From the NCBI GenBank assembly GCA_023394015.1, contig JAEXBL010000472.1:1-10194 (forward strand): a stretch of DNA of 10,194 nt, read 5' to 3'. The DNA comes from Pseudomonadota bacterium. Lineage in GTDB: Bacteria > Pseudomonadota > Gammaproteobacteria > Burkholderiales > Burkholderiaceae_C. The notes beneath the pieces are model-generated. The model was not told the DNA's origin. It did no database searches and saw only the letters and a program-made list of their open reading frames with translations. This document shows, piece after piece, positions 1-5,343 of the stretch; positions within the stretch are counted from its first letter, which is position 1, and each line of letters starts with the position of its first letter. Position numbers and translations under genes: made by a program.

Positions 1-1
1 G

Positions 2-409
2 TGGATGCCCGACTTTCTGGCCGTGGTGCTGGTGTTCTGGAGCGTGCACCAGCCGCGCCGCGTGGGGCTGACGGCGGCCTTCATCTTCGGGCTGGTGCTG
101 GACGTGCACCAGGCCTCGCTGCTGGGCCAGCACGCGCTGGCCTACACGGTGCTGATCTACTGGGCCATCATGATCCACCGGCGCATCCTGTGGTTCTCGG
201 TGCCGGGCCAGGCGCTGCAGTTGCTGCCCTTGTTCGCGCTGGCGCACGCCATTACCATCTTGCTGCGCCTGATCGGCGGCGCCATGTTTCCCGGCTGGCC
301 GGTGCTGCTGGGGCCGGTGCTGGAAGCCGCGCTGTGGCCCTTTGTCAGCGCGCTGCTGCTGGCGCCGCAACGGCGTGCCCCCAACCCCGATGCCAACCGA
401 CCGTTGTGA
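2..409 (+). CDS. mreD: Rod shape-determining protein MreD, 5'-truncated by window edge
   Basis: MreD is an integral inner-membrane protein of the elongasome that works with MreB, MreC, RodA and PBP2 to keep rod shape. The frame is open from the first bases (W-M-P-D-F-L...) to TGA at 407-409, giving 135 visible residues. The family is usually about 165-175 aa, so roughly the first 35 residues lie outside the window. The ATG at 5 is probably an internal Met, because the family has a similar W-x-P-D-F motif after its first membrane segment. Visible features are several hydrophobic segments, the VHQPRRVG loop after the second helix, the GLVLDV and SLLGQHALAY stretches typical of proteobacterial MreD, and a short polar tail ending NRPL. 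mrdA follows on the same strand after 160 bp, the usual order. Identity rests on remembered family motifs and on this neighbour. Confidence 0.9.
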   Translation, partial: WMPDFLAVVLVFWSVHQPRRVGLTAAFIFGLVLDVHQASLLGQHALAYTVLIYWAIMIHRRILWFSVPGQALQLLPLFALAHAITILLRLIGGAMFPGWPVLLGPVLEAALWPFVSALLLAPQRRAPNPDANRPL

Positions 410-495
410 GCCACCCTGTTGACCGGCGCTGGCGCGCCATGATTTCGGCTTCGCCATCTATGACGGCGCAGCCGCACCCCGGTGGCCCGGGCCAT

Positions 496-551
496 GCGCC
501 CGCAGGGCGCGTCATCGCCGGCCGCAGGCCAAGGTCATGCGCCGCAGGCGC
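496..551. repeat. Three consecutive small hairpins with a GCA loop in the mreD-mrdA spacer
   Basis: Three perfect inverted repeats follow one another, each closing on GCA: GCGCCC-GCA-GGGCGC (496-510), GGCC-GCA-GGCC (520-530) and GCGCC-GCA-GGCGC (539-551). Loop centres are at 503, 525 and 545, about 20-22 bp apart, and GTCAT motifs occur between and after them (511, 534, 553, 560). The first and third units resemble each other over about 24 bp, so this may be a decayed tandem duplication. They would lie in the leader of mrdA if it is transcribed with mreD. Function is unknown. Short GC palindromes are common in such DNA, but three with the same loop is unusual. Confidence 0.6.
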
Positions 552-569
552 GGTCATTCGTCATCGGCC

Positions 570-2522
570 ATGACCGAGATCCGCAACCTCGACGCCGAGC
601 TGATGCGCTTTCGCATCCGCCTGGCCGTGGTGGCGCTGGCGGTGCTGCTGGGCTTCGGGCTGGTGGCCTGGCGGCTGTACCAGCTGCAGGTGCTGCGCCA
701 CGACGAGCTGGCCCACCGCGCCGAGACCAACCGCACGGCGGTGGTGCCCATCGTGCCGCACCGCGGCGAAATCCTCGACCGCAACGGCGTGGTGCTGGCC
801 ACCAACTACCGCGCCTACACGCTGGAGCTCACGCCCTCGCGCCTGGGCCGCCCTGTGGCCGAGGCCATCGACGCCATCGCCCAGGTGGTGGAGGTCACGC
901 CGCGCGACCGGCGGCGCTTTCAGCGCCTGCTGGAGGACTCGCGCAACTTCGAGTCGCTGCCGATCCGCCTGCGCCTGTCCGACGAGGAAGTGGCGCGCTT
1001 CGCCGCCCAGCGCTACCGCTTCCCGGGCGTGGAGATCAAGGCGCGGCTGTTCCGCCACTACCCGCTGGGCGAGACCGGCGCCCACGTGGTGGGCTACATC
1101 GGCCGCATCAACCAGCGCGAGAAGGAGCGCATCGAGGACTCCGACGACGCGGCCAACTACCGCGGCACCGACCACATCGGCAAGCTCGGCGTGGAAGCCA
1201 GCTACGAGAAAGTGCTGCACGGCACCACCGGCGTCGAGCAGATGGAAACCTCGGCCGGCGGCTACGCCGTGCGCAGCCTGGCCAACCACCCGGCCACGCC
1301 GGGCGATTCGGTTCGGCTGTCGATCGACATCCACCTGCAGCACCTGGTCGAGCAGATGTACGGCGAGCGGCGCGGCGCGCTGGTGGCCATCGACCCCAGC
1401 AATGGCGAGATCCTGGCCTTCGTCAGCAAGCCCACCTACGACCCCAACCTGTTCGTCGAAGGCATCGACCACGAGACCTGGGACGAGCTGAACAACTCCA
1501 TCGACAAGCCGCTGCTCAACCGCGCGCTGCGCGGCACCTACCCACCCGGCTCGACCTACAAGCCCTTCATGGGCCTGGCCGCCCAGGAGCCCGGCAAGCG
1601 CGCGCCCGGCCCCGTCATCATGGCCCGCGGCTCCAGGACCTTTGCCGGCCACACCTTCCGCTCCGGCCACGCGCTGGGCGCGGTCGATCTGCACCGCAGC
1701 ATCGTCAAGTCCAGCAACGTGTACTACTACATGCTGGCCAACGACATGGGCGTCAACGCCATCCACGACTTCATGAAGCCGCTGGGCTTCGGCCAGCCCA
1801 CCGGCATCGACATCCCGGGCGAAACCCGCGGCGTACTGCCCTCCACCGACTGGAAGCGCAACACCTACAGGCGGCCCGAGCAGCAGCGCTGGTACGCCGG
1901 CGAAACCATCTCGCTGGGCATCGGCCAGGGCTACAACAACTTCACCATGCTGCAGTTGGCCAGCGCCACCGCCACCCTGGCCGCCGGCGGCGTGCGCCAC
2001 GTGCCGCACCTGGTCAAGGCGCGGCAGGACGCCGTCAGCCAGCAGGTCAGCGACGTGCCGCAACCGCCCGGCCAGGACCTGGGCTACCGGCGCGACAACG
2101 TGGACCGCGTGCTGCGCGCCATGGTCGGCGTGACGCTGGAAGGCACCTCGCGCGGCGTGTTTGCCGGCGCGCCCTACCTGTCGGGCGGCAAGACCGGCAC
2201 CGCGCAGGCCGTCAGCATCGGCCAGAAGAGCCGCTACAACGCCGCCAAGCTGGCCGAGCACCAGCGCGACCACTCGCTGTACATCGCCTTCGCGCCGGCC
2301 GAGCAGCCGCGCATCGCCGTGGCCGCCATCGTCGAGAACGCCGGCTTTGGCGCCGCCCACGCCGCGCCCCTGGTGCGCCGGGTGATGGACTACTGGCTGG
2401 CCGGCCTGTACCCCAGCGAGGCCGACATCGCCGCCCTGCAGCGCGGCCAGGCCACCGCGCCCATCGGCACGCCGCGCCGCGTGGCCGACGTGCTGCAGCA
2501 CAGCGGCCCGCTGGCGCCCTGA
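570..2522 (+). CDS. mrdA: Penicillin-binding protein 2, elongasome transpeptidase
   Basis: PBP2 is the class B transpeptidase that cross-links peptidoglycan during lateral wall elongation, partnered with the glycosyltransferase RodA. The protein is 650 aa, normal for the family. A cytoplasmic tail is followed by one membrane anchor (about residues 18-36), then the PBP dimer/pedestal domain starting with R65-G66-x-I-x-D70-R71-N72-G73, then the transpeptidase domain. All three active-site motifs are present: S328-T-Y-K331 (nucleophile Ser), S381-S-N383 and K541-T-G543. I chose ATG 570 (MTEIRN...) because relatives begin this way. An in-frame ATG at 537 would add 11 Arg/Ser-rich residues and lies inside a hairpin with a purine run only 2 nt away. 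Neither start has a strong Shine-Dalgarno sequence, so the exact start is uncertain. mreD lies just upstream. rodA, a frequent downstream partner, is absent here. Confidence 0.95.
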   Translation: MTEIRNLDAELMRFRIRLAVVALAVLLGFGLVAWRLYQLQVLRHDELAHRAETNRTAVVPIVPHRGEILDRNGVVLATNYRAYTLELTPSRLGRPVAEAIDAIAQVVEVTPRDRRRFQRLLEDSRNFESLPIRLRLSDEEVARFAAQRYRFPGVEIKARLFRHYPLGETGAHVVGYIGRINQREKERIEDSDDAANYRGTDHIGKLGVEASYEKVLHGTTGVEQMETSAGGYAVRSLANHPATPGDSVRLSIDIHLQHLVEQMYGERRGALVAIDPSNGEILAFVSKPTYDPNLFVEGIDHETWDELNNSIDKPLLNRALRGTYPPGSTYKPFMGLAAQEPGKRAPGPVIMARGSRTFAGHTFRSGHALGAVDLHRSIVKSSNVYYYMLANDMGVNAIHDFMKPLGFGQPTGIDIPGETRGVLPSTDWKRNTYRRPEQQRWYAGETISLGIGQGYNNFTMLQLASATATLAAGGVRHVPHLVKARQDAVSQQVSDVPQPPGQDLGYRRDNVDRVLRAMVGVTLEGTSRGVFAGAPYLSGGKTGTAQAVSIGQKSRYNAAKLAEHQRDHSLYIAFAPAEQPRIAVAAIVENAGFGAAHAAPLVRRVMDYWLAGLYPSEADIAALQRGQATAPIGTPRRVADVLQHSGPLAP

Positions 2523-2527
2523 GCGCG

Positions 2528-2559
2528 CGCGCCCAAGCTCAGTGCGCCGCTTGGGCGCG
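2528..2559 (+). terminator. Hairpin just after mrdA, without a T-run
   Basis: A perfect 11-bp inverted repeat, CGCGCCCAAGC (2528-2538) and GCTTGGGCGCG (2549-2559), encloses a 10-nt loop and starts 6 bp after the mrdA stop. The stem is GC-rich and stable, but no run of T follows. It is therefore not a canonical intrinsic terminator. It could end mreD-mrdA transcripts with help, or protect their 3' end. Confidence 0.5.
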
Positions 2560-2595
2560 GTCGGTCACGGCGCCCATGCAGCCTGGCTATGAAGC

Positions 2596-2610
2596 CAATA
2601 AATACTATTG
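2596..2610. promoter_or_regulatory. Candidate operator upstream of the catalase gene
   Basis: The dyad CAATA-AATAC-TATTG lies in an AT-rich island (about 2585-2641) that stands out from the GC-rich surroundings. It ends 2 bp before the best -35 guess for the catalase promoter, where an activator would bind. Catalase genes are often activated by OxyR, but the arm spacing here does not fit the classical ATAG-N7-CTAT element. The binding protein is therefore unknown. Confidence 0.3.
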
Positions 2611-2612
2611 AA

Positions 2613-2641
2613 TTACCCTAATCATTAAACACTTCTATCAT
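2613..2641 (+). promoter_or_regulatory. Putative catalase promoter
   Basis: TATCAT at 2636-2641 matches five of six bases of the sigma70 -10 box. At a 17-bp spacing the -35 is TTACCC (2613-2618), only three of six, as expected for an activator-dependent promoter. A start near 2648 would give a leader of about 50 nt. A second small palindrome, TAAT-C-ATTA (2619-2627), lies in the spacer. The call is inferred from composition and hexamers only. Confidence 0.4.
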
Positions 2642-2698
2642 GCGGTCAGCGCATCCCGCTGCTGTTCTTCTCACCCCCACGACTGCAAAGGAAGCCCC

Positions 2699-4228
2699 AT
2701 GACCGACGACACCAAGAAGTGCCCCGTGACCCACCTGACCACCGACTTCGGTGCGCCCGTGCCCACCAACCGCGACAGCCTCACCGCCGGCCCGCGTGGC
2801 CCGCTGCTGGCGCAGGTCGTGTGGCTGCAGGAGAAGCTGGCCAACTTCGTGCGCGAGGTCGTTCCCGAGCGCCGCATGCACGCCAAGGGCTCGGGCGCCT
2901 TCGGCACCTTCACCGTCACGCACGACATCACCAAGTACACCCGCGCCAAGATCTTCAGCGAGGTCGGCAAGCAGACCGAGATGTTCGCCCGCTTCACCAC
3001 CGTGGCCGGCGAGCGCGGCGCCGCCGACGCCGAGCGCGACATCCGTGGCTTCGCCCTCAAGTTCTACACCGAGGAGGGCAACTGGGACATGGTCGGCAAC
3101 AACACGCCGGTGTTCTTCATCCGCGACCCGCGCCAGTTTCCCGACCTGAACAAGGCCGTCAAGCGCGACCCGCGCACCAACCTGCGCAGCCCCACCAACA
3201 ACTGGGACTGGTGGACCCTGGTGCCCGAGGCGCTGCACCAGGTCACCGTGGTCATGAGCGACCGCGGCATCCCCAAGAGCTACCGCCACATGCACGGCTT
3301 CAGTTCGCACACCTACAGCTTCTGGAACAAGGATGGCGAGCGCTTCTGGGTCAAGATGCACTTCCGCACCCAGCAGGGCATCCAGAACCTGACCGACGCC
3401 GAGGCCGAGGCCCTCGTCGGCAAGGACCGAGAAAGCCATGGCCGCGACCTCTACGAAGCGATCGAGCGCGGCGACTTCCCCAAGTGGACCATGTACGTGC
3501 AGGTCATGCCCGAGGCCGACGCCGAGAAGTACCACCTGCACCCGTTCGACCTGACCAAGGTCTGGTACAAGGGCGACTACCCGCTGATCGAGGTCGGCGA
3601 GTTCGAGCTGAACCGCAACCCCGAGAACTTCTTCGCCGACGTCGAGCAGGCCGCCTTCGCCCCCAGCAACCTGGTGCCCGGCATCGGCGCCAGCCCCGAC
3701 CGCATGCTGCAGTCGCGCCTGTTCAACTACGCCGACGCACAGCGCTACCGCCTGGGCACCAACTACCAGCAGATCCCGGTGAACAAGGCGCGCTGCCCGG
3801 TGCACAGCAACCACCGCGACGGCATCGGCCGCGTGGACGGCAACTACGGCGGCCTGCCGCACTACGAGCCCAACAGCTTCGGCCAGTGGCAGGGCCAGCC
3901 CGAATTCGCCGAGCCGCCGCTGAAGATCACTGGCGACGCCAGGCACTGGAGCTTCCACGAGGACGACGACAACTACTTCGAGCAGCCGCGCAAGCTGTTC
4001 CAACTGATGACGCCCGAGCAGCAGCAGGTGCTGTTCGACAACACCGCGCGCAACATGGGCGACGCGCCCGAGTTCGTCAAGTTCCGCCACATCCGCAACT
4101 GCCATGCCTGCGACCCCGCCTACGGCGCTGGCGTGGCCAAGGCGCTGGGGCTGGACCTGCAGAAGGCGCTGGCCTCGAAGATGGACGATCCGATGTACGG
4201 CAACCCGCTGGTGCCGCTGCCGGCCTGA
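2699..4228 (+). CDS. katA: Monofunctional heme catalase, small-subunit type
   Basis: The enzyme converts hydrogen peroxide to water and oxygen in the cytoplasm. It has 509 aa, the size of small-subunit catalases, and lacks the extra C-terminal domain of HPII-type enzymes. The distal catalytic His is H61 in the motif [11 protein letters not shown]. The distal Asn is N134 in [12 protein letters not shown]. The proximal heme-ligand Tyr is Y344 in R340-L-F-N-Y, with the stabilising Arg four residues before it. The His-Asn and His-Tyr spacings (73 and 283) equal those I recall for bovine catalase. No signal peptide is visible. The start ATG has a good ribosome site, AAAGGAAG at 2687-2694. The gene appears to be transcribed alone: an AT-rich promoter island lies upstream and hairpins with a strong terminator downstream. 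The symbol katA is a class label, and katB or katE naming is possible. Confidence 0.96.
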   Translation: MTDDTKKCPVTHLTTDFGAPVPTNRDSLTAGPRGPLLAQVVWLQEKLANFVREVVPERRMHAKGSGAFGTFTVTHDITKYTRAKIFSEVGKQTEMFARFTTVAGERGAADAERDIRGFALKFYTEEGNWDMVGNNTPVFFIRDPRQFPDLNKAVKRDPRTNLRSPTNNWDWWTLVPEALHQVTVVMSDRGIPKSYRHMHGFSSHTYSFWNKDGERFWVKMHFRTQQGIQNLTDAEAEALVGKDRESHGRDLYEAIERGDFPKWTMYVQVMPEADAEKYHLHPFDLTKVWYKGDYPLIEVGEFELNRNPENFFADVEQAAFAPSNLVPGIGASPDRMLQSRLFNYADAQRYRLGTNYQQIPVNKARCPVHSNHRDGIGRVDGNYGGLPHYEPNSFGQWQGQPEFAEPPLKITGDARHWSFHEDDDNYFEQPRKLFQLMTPEQQQVLFDNTARNMGDAPEFVKFRHIRNCHACDPAYGAGVAKALGLDLQKALASKMDDPMYGNPLVPLPA

Positions 4229-4255
4229 GGGCGGGCTAGCGATGAAGTGATCCAG

Positions 4256-4286
4256 CCGCCGACGCTTGCTGGGCAAGCATCGGCGG
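4256..4286 (+). terminator. Long hairpin 27 bp after the catalase stop
   Basis: CCGCCGA plus GCTTGC (4256-4269, with C4263 unpaired) pairs with GCAAGC plus TCGGCGG (4273-4286) around a TGG loop, giving 13 pairs and one C/A mismatch. No T-run follows. It precedes the canonical terminator at 4309-4340 and probably acts as a first pause, or as a 3' stabiliser of the catalase mRNA. Confidence 0.5.
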
Positions 4287-4308
4287 GCATCAGGACCGTG
4301 GCAAAACA

Positions 4309-4340
4309 AAAAAAGCCTTGGCTGTGACCAAGGCTTTTTT
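4309..4340. terminator. Bidirectional intrinsic terminator between catalase and tRNA-Arg/acrR
   Basis: AAAAAAGCCTTGG (4309-4321) and CCAAGGCTTTTTT (4328-4340) form a perfect 13-bp stem around the loop CTGTGA. The plus strand ends in six T and the minus strand in seven (4308-4314), so it can stop catalase transcription rightward and tRNA-Arg/acrR transcription leftward. On the minus strand an extra T7 run (4358-4364) lies between the tRNA CCA end and this hairpin. Confidence 0.92.
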
Positions 4341-4375
4341 CATCGAGGCGACCCTGCAAAAAAAGGAGCGTCATT

Positions 4376-4451
4376 TGGCGCGGCTGGCGGGGATCGAACC
4401 CACGACCCTCGGCTTCGGAGGCCGATACTCTATCCACTGAGCTACAGCCGC
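4376..4451 (-). tRNA. tRNA-Arg (anticodon CCG)
   Basis: Read on the minus strand, the 76 nt fold as a full cloverleaf. The 5' arm GCGGCTG pairs with CAGCCGC, and the D arm GCTC...GAGT is standard. The anticodon stem TCGGC/GCCGA carries loop CTCCGAA, with anticodon CCG at 4418-4416. The T arm is GTGGG-TTCGATC-CCCGC, followed by discriminator G and encoded CCA (4378-4376). The CCG anticodon reads the arginine codon CGG. The gene lies 16 bp beyond the acrR stop on the same strand and just before the two-way terminator. Its 3' end shows no integrated element or attachment-site duplication in this window. Confidence 0.97.
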
Positions 4452-4466
4452 ACTGGCAAAGGCGGG

Positions 4467-4472
4467 ATTATC
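4467..4472 (-). promoter_or_regulatory. Probable -10 box for tRNA-Arg, overlapping the acrR stop codon
   Basis: GATAAT on the minus strand (five of six bases of TATAAT) lies 15 bp before the tRNA 5' end and includes the acrR TAA (4470-4468). It is followed by a GC-rich CCCGCC discriminator, as in stringently controlled stable-RNA promoters. No good -35 is visible 16-18 bp upstream, inside the acrR 3' end. The tRNA could also be processed from the acrR transcript. Confidence 0.45.
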
Positions 4473-5097
4473 CCTGATTGCGCGGCGCCAGGCCGATGCC
4501 CTGCAAGTAGGCCGGCACCGCCACCCGCGCAATGGCCTGCAAATCGAAGCGGCCGGGCGCCAGCAGCCAGCCATTGACCAGGCCGTGCACCATGGCGTGC
4601 AGGCCCTCGGCCAGCACGCTGGCGGGCGCGCCCAGCGACTGCCCGCGCAAGGCGGCCGCGCGCTCGAACACCTGGGCCACCAGCGCCACGTTGTCACGGT
4701 CGATGCGCACATGGCGCTCGCGCACCGGCCACAGGTCCTCGACGTGCTCGACCATCAGGGTGGCGATGCTCAGCACGCGCTGGGTGCGCTCGTCGGTGGC
4801 GATGCGCTGCAGTGCCTGGTACAGGCGCGCCAGCAGGGTGTCGATGGGATCACCCGGCGCCTGCGCGGCGCCCGCCAGTTCGGACTCCAGCGGCAGCGTC
4901 ACGCGCTCCATCATGGCGTTGAACAGGTCCACCTTGTCCTTGAAGTGCCAGTAGACGGCGCCGCGCGTCACGCCGGCGGCGCGCGCAATGTCGGCCAGCG
5001 AGGTGCGCGACACGCCGCGCTCGCCGAACAGGCCCTCGGCGGCGTCCAGCAAGGCTTCGCGCGTGGCCAGCGCATCCTGCTTGGTGCGTCGCGCCAT
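4468..5097 (-). CDS. acrR: TetR/AcrR-family repressor of the adjacent RND efflux operon
   Basis: The 209-aa protein has the size and architecture of AcrR/TtgR repressors. The N-terminal TetR DNA-binding domain covers about residues 10-57, with the helix-turn-helix at 32-52 (T-S-L-A-D-I-A ... G-V-T-R-G-A-V-Y-W-H-F) followed by K53-D-K55-x-D-L-F. The start M-A-R-R-T-K and the G-A-V-Y-W-H-F-K-D-K segment closely resemble AcrR and TtgR. The less conserved C-terminal helical domain would bind hydrophobic drugs or solvents and form the dimer. The gene is divergent from the efflux operon across a 246-bp region carrying an AcrR-like palindrome, so it most likely represses the pump genes and itself. 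The start ATG at 5097 fits the family N-terminus, although its ribosome site is weak. TtgR and acrR naming are both reasonable; the ligand cannot be read from sequence. Confidence 0.93.
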   Translation of the reverse strand: MARRTKQDALATREALLDAAEGLFGERGVSRTSLADIARAAGVTRGAVYWHFKDKVDLFNAMMERVTLPLESELAGAAQAPGDPIDTLLARLYQALQRIATDERTQRVLSIATLMVEHVEDLWPVRERHVRIDRDNVALVAQVFERAAALRGQSLGAPASVLAEGLHAMVHGLVNGWLLAPGRFDLQAIARVAVPAYLQGIGLAPRNQG

Positions 5098-5141
5098 GGG
5101 GTCAGGCCGTCGGGCAGATCATCCACATGGGGTGCCAGTCT

Positions 5142-5170
5142 ATCACATACCTTCACGAATGTATGTACAA
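5142..5170 (-). promoter_or_regulatory. Putative acrR promoter
   Basis: On the minus strand TTGTAC (5170-5165) and TGTGAT (5147-5142, four of six bases of TATAAT) are separated by 17 bp. Both lie on or beside the operator, so bound repressor would block its own transcription. The -35 is only a partial match, and this is a prediction by hexamer fit. Confidence 0.4.
5144..5167. promoter_or_regulatory. AcrR-type operator palindrome
   Basis: Outer arms ACATAC (5145-5150) and GTATGT (5161-5166) and inner ATTC-like arms (CTTC at 5151-5154, GAAT at 5157-5160) make a palindrome of about 24 bp. Compared with the E. coli AcrR site as I remember it, 21 of 24 positions agree; the differences are at 5144, 5151 and 5157. 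It sits between acrR and the pump genes over the overlapping promoter hexamers of both. This strongly suggests it is the AcrR binding site. Confidence 0.82.
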
Positions 5171-5208
5171 TGCCGCGCTTTGCTGACCCCAAGCCGCGCG
5201 GGGGCAGT

Positions 5209-5297
5209 GGCCAACAGGCAAACAGTCCGCCGCCGCGTTACGCTTGGCGCTTTGCCTGGTTTGGCCCGCTGGTTCGCAGAACGGGCCCCAGGCCCGT
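5209..5297 (+). promoter_or_regulatory. Folded leader of the efflux operon mRNA
   Basis: GGCCAA+CAGGCAAA (5209-5222) pairs with TTTGCCTG+GT+TTGGCC (5251-5266), 14 pairs with a 2-nt bulge. Inside its 28-nt loop, CGCC-GCG (5231-5237) pairs with CGC-TT-GGCG (5241-5249). A second hairpin, ACGGGCC-CCA-GGCCCGT, follows at 5281-5297. The first hairpin is about 75 nt upstream of the acrA start. No T-run follows, so intrinsic attenuation is not evident. A role in mRNA stability or translation control is only inference. Confidence 0.45.
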
Positions 5298-5343
5298 GCC
5301 GAGACCGCTCCGCCCGCCTCGCCCATTCCGACCGAGAACCCTC

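Larger units (their letters stand above)
5142..5171 (+). promoter_or_regulatory. Putative efflux operon promoter
   Basis: TACAAT at 5166-5171 matches five of six bases of the -10 consensus, and ATCACA at 5142-5147 matches four of six of TTGACA with an 18-bp spacer. The spacer is almost wholly filled by the operator palindrome, so repression by occlusion is expected. Transcription would begin near 5178, leaving a leader of about 165 nt. Confidence 0.55.

Noticed and set aside
561..2501. Long open frame on the minus strand opposite mrdA (about 646 codons)
   Set aside because: It mirrors the third-position GC bias of mrdA, its translation is low-complexity (Ala/Gly/Val/His/Gln), and no family motif or ribosome site is visible.
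2587..2640. Classical OxyR binding site upstream of the catalase
   Set aside because: CTAT elements occur at 2587, 2605 and 2635, but their spacing does not give ATAG-N7-CTAT pairs, so I only report an unassigned dyad.
2618..4309. Long open frame on the minus strand opposite the catalase
   Set aside because: It is a composition artefact opposite a well-conserved gene and would run through the catalase promoter and terminator region.
4376..4451. tRNA gene as an integration site for a mobile element
   Set aside because: No duplicated tRNA 3' end, integrase or composition shift is visible on either side within the window.
4585..5343. Upstream extension of the acrA frame, open back to 4585
   Set aside because: It runs antisense through acrR and across the operator. 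The start at 5344 places the signal peptide and lipobox correctly.
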